A stretch of DNA of 64,000 nt. Origin: Cyclobacterium sp. 1_MG-2023. Lineage in GTDB: Bacteria; Bacteroidota; Bacteroidia; Cytophagales; Cyclobacteriaceae. Location: positions 1-64,000 of the forward strand of contig NZ_JAUOPC010000017.1 in NCBI RefSeq assembly GCF_030546805.1, read 5' to 3'. Both the position numbers and the translations under genes were made by a program. The notes below the pieces were generated by a model. That model was not told the DNA's origin and ran no database searches. It saw only the letters and a program-made list of their open reading frames with translations. Below, piece after piece: positions 27,545 through 34,329 of the stretch (the first letter of the stretch is position 1; each line of letters begins with the position of its first letter).

Positions 27545-28381
27545 ATGATTTCCTTACCCTCAAAACAACGACTGGCACATATTGTATACGAATCGGATGA
27601 CCGTGCCTCCAAAGCATTTGATCTGGTTTTATTGGTTATGATTCTACTAAGTGTGGTAATTGTAATTTTAGATTCCGTTCAGCAAATTCATGATAACTTT
27701 GGTTCTCTCCTGTATTGGTTGGAATGGTTCTTTACACTGATTTTTTCCATCGAATATTTATTGCGGATCTGGTTAAGCAATAATAAATCAGGCTATGTAT
27801 TTAGTTTTTACGGTATAGTAGATTTACTGGCCATTTTGCCCACCTATCTAAGTTTATTTTTATTTCAAACCCAGTACCTCACCGTAATTAGGGCCCTCAG
27901 GTTTTTAAGAATATTGAGAATCCTCAAACTTCCTGAATACATCAGAGAAGCTTCAAGGTTAACCGATGCCTTAAAACACAGCAAGGCCAAAATTCAGATT
28001 TTCGTGGGCTCGGTCCTGACTATCGTCTTGGTGATGGGTTCTGTTATGTACATTATTGAAGGTCCTGAAAGTGGCTTCACCTCCATCCCCAGATCCATGT
28101 ATTGGGCAATCGTCACTTTAACAACAGTTGGATATGGAGACATTGCTCCGGCCACAGATTTCGGTCAATTTATGGCTTCATTGATCATGTTAATTGGCTA
28201 TGCCATCATTGCTGTCCCCACGGGCATTGTTACTTCTGAATTGGTTTCCGCTAGAAATGCTGATGAGATAAAAAACTTCCCGGATTTAAAGTCCTGCGAT
28301 GCCTGTCACCTAAACAATCATAGTTTAGATGCTATCTTTTGCAGGCGATGCGGAACCCGACTTACACCTAAAAAAAAGTAA
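27545..28381 (+). CDS. voltage-gated potassium channel (Kv-type) with C-terminal zinc ribbon
   Basis: 278 aa, six membrane helices. The S4 helix carries regularly spaced arginines (116, 119, 122, 125 in IRALRFLRILRILKL) and the selectivity filter is TVGYGD at 194-199, so it is K+-selective and probably voltage-responsive. The short cytosolic tail has two CxxC pairs, Cys251/254 and Cys266/269, which look like a zinc ribbon; this tail is unusual for a small Kv channel. A TTG at 27512 is in frame, but the ATG at 27545 is preferred. Confidence 0.92.
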   Translation: MISLPSKQRLAHIVYESDDRASKAFDLVLLVMILLSVVIVILDSVQQIHDNFGSLLYWLEWFFTLIFSIEYLLRIWLSNNKSGYVFSFYGIVDLLAILPTYLSLFLFQTQYLTVIRALRFLRILRILKLPEYIREASRLTDALKHSKAKIQIFVGSVLTIVLVMGSVMYIIEGPESGFTSIPRSMYWAIVTLTTVGYGDIAPATDFGQFMASLIMLIGYAIIAVPTGIVTSELVSARNADEIKNFPDLKSCDACHLNNHSLDAIFCRRCGTRLTPKKK

Positions 28382-28441
28382 TCAATTTTTAAGACCATGC
28401 TGCCTCAAAAACTCCGGTGATTAACATTTTAGAAAAGTCCT

Positions 28442-28825
28442 TTATTGATCATAAGCATAGTTGTCATAAGCAGCCACTATTCTTCTGTTAGGGGTTCTAC
28501 AAGTATTGGGAAAGTCGAAGAAAAACATGCATTCCGGTAAACCATTGGTAAAGGGAAGGGTAATAACCCCATTACTTTTACCTGAAAAACCGGCAAAAAT
28601 ATAGTTGGTTTTGATCTTTGCAGGCCTGCCACTTTCATCTCTGGAAACTACTGAAACATTGCTCACCCTCCCTTTTTGATACCTGTTCATTACCCAGCCT
28701 TTGGAATGATCACCAATTAAATCATCTATTAATCGAAGGTAATTTTGGTCTTTATACTCCCCAGAACCGCCTGTGGAAATAGTTGCAGGTTGAGCATCGT
28801 TTGCCAAACCCCAGAGGGACGACAA
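28442..28825 (-). CDS. hypothetical protein, probably 5'-truncated by a repeat
   Basis: 127 aa by a TTG start, not recognised. The first residues are read from a copy of the two-hairpin repeat, and the frame stays open through that repeat to a stop near 28922-28924 without any ATG. The remainder, with LRLIDDLIGDHSKGW, YIFAGFSGKSNGVI and FFFDFPNTC, looks like real protein. The likely history is that the repeat inserted into or beside the 5' end of an older gene. It may be a non-functional remnant. Confidence 0.4.
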   Translation of the reverse strand: MSSLWGLANDAQPATISTGGSGEYKDQNYLRLIDDLIGDHSKGWVMNRYQKGRVSNVSVVSRDESGRPAKIKTNYIFAGFSGKSNGVITLPFTNGLPECMFFFDFPNTCRTPNRRIVAAYDNYAYDQ

Positions 28826-28922
28826 TACAATAGCCGAGGGTGTCAGCCCTCGGAAAATAGGTATATGTACATCTTGATTTTGGCGGTATTGTTGCTTTTT
28901 TCTGCAACAATGCTGACAAAAT
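28813..28922. repeat. two-hairpin repeat, copy A
   Basis: First hairpin CCGAGGG/CCCTCGG; second hairpin GATTTTGGCGGTATTGTTGC pairing with GCAACAATGCTGACAAAATC across a short T-rich loop. Four related copies follow at about 30969, 31113, 31282 and 32934, all in the same orientation. It lies immediately before the terminator of tRNA-like copy 1. Confidence 0.85.
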
Positions 28923-28942
28923 CACCTAGAAGACCCACAAAC

Positions 28943-28974
28943 AAAAAAAGCTATGAAATAAAATCTCATAGCTT
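28943..28974 (-). terminator. intrinsic terminator of tRNA-like copy 1
   Basis: On the minus strand AAAGCTATGA pairs with TCATAGCTTT and is followed by a T run. The hairpin ends the tRNA-like transcript about 33 nt past its 3' end, and is identical at copies 2 and 3. Confidence 0.85.
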
Positions 28975-29006
28975 TAGTCAATTAACAATAAACCCAAAAT
29001 AACCTG

Positions 29007-29130
29007 CTGTAGGAGAAGGAGTCGAACCTCCACGGAGCAGTTAGGAAAAATACGAGCTCGATATCTTCTTTATCCTGTGATCTCCACCCCCGAGACAGGA
29101 GGGCATGTCTGCCAGTTTCATCATCCTACA
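29007..29130 (-). ncRNA. tRNA-like RNA with giant variable arm, copy 1
   Basis: 124 nt that fold as a class II tRNA. The acceptor TGTAGGA pairs 7/7 with TCCTACA, followed by G at position 73; U8 is present; D-arm ATG/CAT with A14, G18-G19 and A21; anticodon arm CCCTC/GGGGG with a 7-nt loop CTGTCTC (U33, anticodon GUC); T-arm GGAGG TTCGACT CCTTC with the UUCGA signature. The variable region is about 55 nt, against 10-24 in ordinary class II tRNAs. It contains a base stem TGGAG/CTCCG and an inner helix AAGATAT/GTATTTT with loop CGAGCTC. CCA is not encoded. It has a promoter-like block upstream and a terminator downstream. Whether it is charged and by which amino acid is unknown. Confidence 0.75.
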
Positions 29131-29157
29131 GTATATATCAGTAATAAAGCTTCCCTT

Positions 29158-29200
29158 CACTACTCAAAGACCTTTTGTCTTTGTTTGATATGTCAAAGGT
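29158..29200 (-). promoter_or_regulatory. putative promoter of tRNA-like copy 1
   Basis: On the minus strand CCTTTGACA (around 29191-29199) and TCTTTG (29165-29170) are spaced like the -33 and -7 elements of Bacteroidota promoters (TTTG ... TAnnTTTG; the TA is not kept). The region also forms an inverted repeat CAAAGAC/GTCTTTG at 29165-29183 that is kept in all three copies. Confidence 0.5.
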
Positions 29201-29533
29201 AATAAAAAGATTATTAAATTAATATTACGGCAATATTAATTATATTTATTTACATTATTTATATTTAATAGGCGTTATAATTATACTTTAAGCAATTCAC
29301 ATGCATTGAGAGAGACTCCTATTGAAAAATCGCAAAACAACCTTAATTCTCCTTACCACAACAAGCACCAAAACCTCTCAATTTCATCAATTTTAACTTT
29401 CATATATCAGCAATTAATTTAAATATTTTTTATCATTTTACTATTTTTAACCATACAAATTTGAATATTTAATATTTTTATTAAACCTTTGTTATTGATA
29501 ACATATTAGAATTAAACCACAACAACTACTAAA
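29201..29533. other. very AT-rich intergenic region before the HAD gene
   Basis: Around 80 percent A+T by eye, no ORF. It contains upstream sequence of tRNA-like copy 1 on one side and the promoter of the HAD hydrolase on the other. Confidence 0.5.
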
Positions 29534-30343
29534 ATGAGAGAGACAGGATTTTTAATCGACATGGACGGTGTCATCTACCGAGGAGGAGAGCTAATACCCG
29601 GCGCAAAGGATTTTATCCACAAACTACTTGAGGAGGATTTCCCTTTTAGATTCCTTACCAACAACAGCCAAAGAAACTGTAGAGATGTAGTGGCCAAATT
29701 AAGCAGAATGGGAATCAATGTACAAGAAAAACACATCTTCACCTGCGCAATAGCCACTGCAAGATACCTGGCCTCACAAAAACCCAACGGCACAGCCTAT
29801 GTAATTGGAGAAGGAGGCTTGCTTACCGCCTTGCACAGCAACGGATACTCCATTGTAGACGATGCACCAGACTATGTAGTCATCGGCGAAGGCAGGACGA
29901 TCATGCTTGAATCAGTAGACAAAGCCATAAACATGGTAATGAATGGCGCAAAACTTATCGCCACCAACCTAGATGCCTACTGCCCAAGCTCCAACAACTC
30001 AATACGCTCAGGATGCGGTGCATTTGTATCCATGATAGAAATGGCCACAGGCAAAAAAGCATTTAGCGCAGGAAAACCCAGCCCGGTAATGATGAGAATC
30101 GCCAAGGCAGAGTTAGGCACGCGCTCAGCCAACACCATAATGGTTGGGGACACCATGGAAACAGATATACTGGGAGGGGTACAAATGGGATTTAAGACAG
30201 TGCTCACCTTAACCGGATCCACTAGCCTTGAAGACCTTGAATCCTATGCCTATCGACCAGACCATATCATCACTAGCATCCAAGAACTGAACGACCCGAT
30301 GGTCATGGAAAAAATCATTCATGGAGAACTAGTACTTCAATAA
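29534..30343 (+). CDS. HAD-IIA family hydrolase (NagD/AraL-like)
   Basis: 269 aa. A sugar- or nucleotide-phosphate phosphatase of the HAD superfamily, subfamily IIA: nucleophile and acid/base Asp9 and Asp11 in DMDGVIYRG, LTNNSQ as motif II, a C2 cap domain, and KPSP followed by MVGDTMETDILGG for motifs III/IV. The substrate cannot be fixed. Codon usage is richer in C-ending codons (AAC, GCC, ATC) than its neighbours and it is flanked by tRNA-like copies 1 and 2, so it may have arrived with a mobile segment. It has its own strong terminator. Confidence 0.9.
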   Translation: MRETGFLIDMDGVIYRGGELIPGAKDFIHKLLEEDFPFRFLTNNSQRNCRDVVAKLSRMGINVQEKHIFTCAIATARYLASQKPNGTAYVIGEGGLLTALHSNGYSIVDDAPDYVVIGEGRTIMLESVDKAINMVMNGAKLIATNLDAYCPSSNNSIRSGCGAFVSMIEMATGKKAFSAGKPSPVMMRIAKAELGTRSANTIMVGDTMETDILGGVQMGFKTVLTLTGSTSLEDLESYAYRPDHIITSIQELNDPMVMEKIIHGELVLQ

Positions 30344-30392
30344 GCAAATATTAGCAGGTAAAAAATTAAAACCTAAGCTAAAACACATCTTC

Positions 30393-30428
30393 AAGGTAAC
30401 GCCAACTATTTGGCGTTACCTTTTTTTT
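30393..30428 (+). terminator. intrinsic terminator of the HAD hydrolase gene
   Basis: AAGGTAACGCCA (30393-30404) pairs with TGGCGTTACCTT (30411-30422) over 12 bp, followed by a run of T to 30428. Confidence 0.92.
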
Positions 30429-30443
30429 GATCCTACACCAAAC

Positions 30444-30476
30444 AAAAAAAAGCTATGAAATAAAATCTCATAGCTT
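30444..30476 (-). terminator. intrinsic terminator of tRNA-like copy 2
   Basis: Same AAAGCTATGA/TCATAGCTTT hairpin and minus-strand T run as at copy 1. Confidence 0.85.
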
Positions 30477-30508
30477 TAGTCAATTAACAATAAACCCAAA
30501 ATAACCTG

Positions 30509-30632
30509 CTGTAGGAGAAGGAGTCGAACCTCCACGGAGCAGTTAGGAAAAATATGAGCTCGATATCTTCTTTATCCTGTGACCTCCACCCCCGAGACAG
30601 GAGGGCATGTCTGCCAGTTTCATCATCCTACA
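30509..30632 (-). ncRNA. tRNA-like RNA with giant variable arm, copy 2
   Basis: 124 nt, differing from copy 1 at only two positions, both in the variable arm. One changes a U-G pair of the inner helix into U-A (AAGATAT now pairs with ATATTTT), so pairing is kept or improved. The anticodon loop is CTGTCTC as in copy 1 (GUC). Upstream, the CAAAGAC/GTCTTTG inverted repeat is at 30666-30684 and the TTTGACA block at about 30692-30698, both on the minus strand. Confidence 0.75.
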
Positions 30633-30968
30633 GTATATATCAGTAATGAAGTTTCTTTCACTACCCAAAGACCATTTGTCTTTGTTTGATATGTCAAAGG
30701 TAATAAAAAGATCAATAAATTAAAATTATGGCAACATAAATTATATTTATTTACATTATTTTAAATTTTTAAGGCCATCAATTAAGCACACCATATTTTA
30801 ACCAGCTCTACAAACCCTTGGATTAAAATATTGGTAAAGGACTAAAAAGAAAGCAGGCATCCTTACAATAACTAGCAAATCCTTATCGGAATAAAAGCGT
30901 TGATTCCAGAAACATTTTTTAATTAAAATATCAAAAACCAATATAGAAACACCGACTTCAACGCCTCC

Positions 30969-31077
30969 CAAACTCCGTAGGAGTACCATTTTTGTAGCCG
31001 AGGGTGCCAACCCTCGGAAATCAGATATATGCACATCTTGATCTCGGCGGTACTGTTACCCTTTTTGTAACAACTTC
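30969..31077. repeat. two-hairpin repeat, copy B (diverged)
   Basis: Keeps GCCGAGGGTGCCAACCCTCGG and the CTTGAT...GGCGGTA frame, but the second hairpin is decayed. Flanking GTAGGAGTACCATTTTTGTAG replaces the usual AGGGGTGACAATATAATAG lead. Confidence 0.7.
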
Positions 31078-31112
31078 AAAAACCAAAATATTATTCACAA
31101 ATAAATCCCAAA

Positions 31113-31230
31113 CCCTGAAAGGGTGACAATATAATAGCCGAGGGCATCAACCCTCGGGAAATTAGTTATATGTACGTCTTGATTTTGGCGGTATTGTTGC
31201 TTTTTTCTGCATCAATACTGACAAAATCAT
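31113..31230. repeat. two-hairpin repeat, copy C
   Basis: CTGAAAGGGTGACAATATA lead, CCGAGGGCATCAACCCTCGG hairpin, and the second hairpin with stem GATTTTGGCGGTATTG pairing with CAATACTGACAAAATC. Confidence 0.83.
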
Positions 31231-31281
31231 AACGAAAACAAAATCGATAAAAACGATTATTCTCCCTGCCGAAACCCCGAG

Positions 31282-31399
31282 CCCTAAAGGGGTGACAATA
31301 TAATAGCCGAGGGTGTCAGCCCTCGGAAAATAATGAAAAAGCACACCTTGATTTTGGCGGCATTGTTGCTTTTTTTTTGCAACAATGCTGACAAAATCT
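31282..31399. repeat. two-hairpin repeat, copy D
   Basis: Same plan. In the second hairpin the left arm reads GGCGGCATTG and the right arm CAATGCTGAC, a C-G pair where copy C has T-A, a compensatory change. Confidence 0.83.
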
Positions 31400-31582
31400 T
31401 ATCGAAAACAAACCCTAATAACCCCAGGGTAATTAAAATTGTCTTTACAAAAGACTACAACATCACTTCGAACTCTTTTGCAGGTTTTTGAGGCGGAAAA
31501 GGGTGTGGCAATCTCATCACGTTGGAGATTCCTTCGACTTTCTCCACCCGAGCCTCTGCAAAGTCTCGGAATGACGGATATA

Positions 31583-31899
31583 TTAATTTCTGCCTTGTAG
31601 ATTTTCGGCGTTAAGAAATTTAAGATGAGAAAGCAAGGGCACAGGCACTGTTTGACGAAGTTTTTGGTTTAGTTAACATTTAAAAAGCAACGCCAATATT
31701 AACACCAAAAACGAGGAGTTTGCCTGTGTGCGGGAGGCCTTAAATTTTAGCCGAAAAGATACTCAGCGGTGGGGTTTTCTCCTGACTTGCTACGCATCAG
31801 GACAGGCCACTGAGTTGCTCCGCTTCAGGACAGGCCTGACTAGCTCCGCTTCAGGACAGGTTGCTTACTTTTTTGACCTGTAGCAAAAAAGTAAAAATG
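31583..31899. repeat. 317-bp hairpin element, copy 1
   Basis: Nearly identical to 32494-32810 (same length, a few percent differences by eye). The element is itself a long imperfect palindrome: TTTTCGGC...AAATTTAAG on the left matches the reverse of CTTAAATTTTAGCCGAAAA on the right, GGGCACAGGCAC matches GCCTGTGTGC, and CGAAGTTTTTGGT matches ACCAAAAACGAGG. The right part carries short direct repeats of a CTCCGCTTCAGGACAGG type. No ORF. It looks like a non-autonomous hairpin element or a structured RNA. Confidence 0.85.
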
Positions 31900-32493
31900 A
31901 TCATAATCAATTACTTGGTATATTAGAAACAGAAACGCTTTATTACATTGAACTGCTTGTAAAAATTATATATTTAACGGAAAGTAAAGCGTTCATTTCT
32001 TTTCTCCTGAATTACTGCGCATCAGGGAGTCGCTTCACTTCAGGGCAGGCCACTGAGTTGCTCCGCTTCCTTTAGATTCGTTTCACTGCTTGGGGCATGC
32101 ACTGCAGCAAAAAAGTGACAGTTGTTTTAGTGAATGTCTTGGTGTAGTAAATACTGGTTTGTAATTTAACAATAATTACTTGGAAATTTCAAATCTTTAC
32201 TAATTGTAAAGCACAAGAATTAATAGAACTGTCACTGGTTCAACGCTGCCTGGTGAGTTTGGCTTTATAAAGTGATTTTATCCCTGAAAGCAGAGGTTTT
32301 CCGTTCATTTCTTTTCCCCTGACTTGCTACGCATCAGGACAGGGATTGATGAAAAGAAACGAACCAAAGAAAAATCTAGCCAAAACTAAACTTCCACCCG
32401 CAAGGCCCAACCCCGCCTCGTAGTTTTGACCCGCCCCCTGCCCTCAGATTGACGTGTACGTTAAAAATCGCCCATCATTAATCAAATGATAAA
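31900..32493. other. 594-bp non-coding interval between the two hairpin elements
   Basis: No gene. Contains partial copies of the ATCAGGACAGG/CTCCGCTTC motifs (around 32020-32080 and 32320-32345) and a stretch near 32340-32450 rich in CCCGCC/CCGCCT. Reads as decayed repeat material. Confidence 0.6.
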
Positions 32494-32810
32494 TTAATTT
32501 CCGCCTTGTAGATTTTCGGCATTAAGAAATTTAAGCGGGAATGGCAAGGGCACAGGCACTGATTGACGAAGTTTTTGGTTTAGTTAACATTTAAAAAGCA
32601 ACGCCAATATTAACACCAAAAACGAGGAGTTTGCCTGTGTGCGGGAGGCCTTAAATTTTAGCCGAAAAGATACTCACCGGTGGGGTTTTCTCCTGACTTG
32701 CTACGCATCAAGACAGGCCACTTAGTTGCTCCGCTTCAGGACAGGCCTGACTAGCTCCGAATCAGGACAGGTTGTTTACTTTTTTGACCTATAGCAAAAA
32801 AGTAAAAATG
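32494..32810. repeat. 317-bp hairpin element, copy 2
   Basis: Direct repeat of 31583-31899, 911 bp downstream, same orientation, same internal palindromic arms. Confidence 0.85.
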
Positions 32811-32933
32811 CTCTTTTTAATTGAATGCCGTCAACTTGGTTGCTGCGTTTTTAAATGTTAATTCTTGGAAGGACGATTTTTTCAAAAATTTTTTAGGCGA
32901 ACTCAGTTCATATAATTCACGCAAAACCTCAAA

Positions 32934-33052
32934 CCCTAAAAGGTGAAAATATTATAGCCGAGGGTGTCAGCCCTCGGGATATTATTAAAAAGCATACCTT
33001 GATTTTGGCGGTATTGTTGCTTTTTTCTGCAACAATACTGACAAAATCACCT
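32934..33052. repeat. two-hairpin repeat, copy E
   Basis: Full copy with both hairpins. Like copy A it abuts the terminator of a tRNA-like gene (copy 3), with the shared junction ACAAAATCACCTAG. Confidence 0.83.
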
Positions 33053-33067
33053 AGTGAATCTGCAAAC

Positions 33068-33100
33068 AAAAAAAGCTATGAAATAAAATCTCATAGCTTT
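33068..33100 (-). terminator. intrinsic terminator of tRNA-like copy 3
   Basis: Same AAAGCTATGA/TCATAGCTTT hairpin with minus-strand T run as at copies 1 and 2. Confidence 0.85.
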
Positions 33101-33131
33101 AGTCAATTAACAATAAACCCAAAATAACCTG

Positions 33132-33255
33132 CTGTAGGAGAAGGAGTCGAACCCCCATGAAGCAGTTAGGAAAAATACGAGCTCTATATTTTCTTTATCC
33201 TGTGATCCCCACCCCCAAAACAAGAGGGCATGTCTACCAGTTTCATCATCCTACA
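33132..33255 (-). ncRNA. tRNA-like RNA with giant variable arm, copy 3
   Basis: 124 nt, about ten substitutions from copy 1. Those in stems keep pairing: the variable-arm base stem TGGAG/CTCCG becomes TGGGG/CTTCA, the inner helix AAGATAT becomes AAAATAT (G-U to A-U), and T-arm GGAGG becomes GGGGG against the same CCTTC. Three of the others fall in the anticodon loop, which is TTGTTTT, giving anticodon GUU. Acceptor stem, U8, G18-G19, U33 and UUCGA are unchanged. The upstream CAAAGAC/GTCTTTG inverted repeat lies at 33290-33308. Confidence 0.75.
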
Positions 33256-33584
33256 GTATACATCAGCAATAAACCTTCTGCCTATTACCCAAAGACGTTT
33301 TGTCTTTGTTTGATATCTCAAAGGTAACAATAAGATTGCAAAATTAAAATTTCATTAATAAAAATGGTTAATTATTACATTATATTTAATTTAATAATGA
33401 TTTATATGAATTATAATTAAAACAACTCAGATTTAGTCGCTAAATTTTAGGAAAATGGCAATAAAAGCTACCAAATACGTAATTATGGGTAAAATTTAAA
33501 CCACAAAATCAATATTTAATGTAGATTTCAGTAAATATGGTTTAAATACAACCCAATATATTGTACTTATGCATTTTTTAGCAC

Positions 33585-34313
33585 CTAATCCCCTAGATGG
33601 GTTTTTGAAGAATCTTTAACCAAATATTTTAATTCCTCGAGTTCATTAGGGGTTAAATCTCGCCATTTTCCTCTTGGCAAGTCTAGCTTAATATTCATGA
33701 TTCGAACCCGCTTCAGCGCTACAACTTTATATCCTAAATAATCACACATTCGCCGGATTTGTCGGTTTAAGCCCTGAGTAAGGATAATCCTAAACGTATC
33801 CTTCTTCATTTGCCGTACTTGGCATTCTTGGGTTACAACCCCTAAAATGGGTACCCCATTACTCATTTTCTCTATAAAACCTCCTTCTATAGACTTATTT
33901 ACCTTGACGATATATTCTTTTTCGTGGGAATTTCCTGCCCTAAGTATTTTATTGACAATATCTCCATCACTGGTCAATAAAATAAGCCCTTCGCTAGGCT
34001 TATCTAGTCGTCCAATATGAAAAATCCTTTGTGGATGATTAATATAATCCACAATATTGTCTTTTTGGCTGGTGTCAGTCGTACAAACAATCCCCACCGG
34101 TTTGTTGAAAGCAATATAAACCGGCTGCTCCTTGGGAACATTTACCAGCTCGCCATCCACATGCACCTCATCACCCGGACTGATTTTGGTGCCCATTTCA
34201 GGCACTTTACCATTGATAGTCACCCTATCTGCAGCAATCATCCGATCCGCTTCTCTTCTAGAGCAATAACCAATTTCACTTAAGTACTTGTTAATCCTGA
34301 CTTCATTTTTCAC
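33585..34313 (-). CDS. rluF: 23S rRNA pseudouridine synthase, RluF-type
   Basis: 242 aa. N-terminal S4 RNA-binding domain (residues about 6-60, RINKYLSEIGYCSRREADR) and an RsuA/RluB/E/F catalytic domain with the nucleophile Asp104 in GRLDKPSEGLILLTSDGD; LTQGLNRQIRRMCDYLGY is the closing motif. The sequence favours RluF over RsuA. It is 16 bases downstream of the D-Ala-D-Ala ligase gene, so the two are likely co-transcribed. Confidence 0.9.
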   Translation of the reverse strand: MKNEVRINKYLSEIGYCSRREADRMIAADRVTINGKVPEMGTKISPGDEVHVDGELVNVPKEQPVYIAFNKPVGIVCTTDTSQKDNIVDYINHPQRIFHIGRLDKPSEGLILLTSDGDIVNKILRAGNSHEKEYIVKVNKSIEGGFIEKMSNGVPILGVVTQECQVRQMKKDTFRIILTQGLNRQIRRMCDYLGYKVVALKRVRIMNIKLDLPRGKWRDLTPNELEELKYLVKDSSKTHLGD

Positions 34314-34329
34314 TATCCTTCGGTTTATA

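Noticed and set aside
28745-29002. 85-aa plus-strand ORF
   Set aside because: It runs through repeat copy A and the terminator of tRNA-like copy 1.
29007-29130. Ordinary tRNA-Asp gene
   Set aside because: The body is class II with a 55-nt variable arm; tRNA-Asp is class I with a 5-nt variable loop. The loop sequence is not constant between copies.
30798-31034. 78-aa minus-strand ORF
   Set aside because: It starts inside two-hairpin repeat copy B and continues into AT-rich non-coding sequence.
29007-33255. tmRNA or tRNA-like domain of a larger RNA
   Set aside because: A complete anticodon arm is present, no tag-peptide reading frame is evident, and the terminator allows only about 190 nt of transcript.
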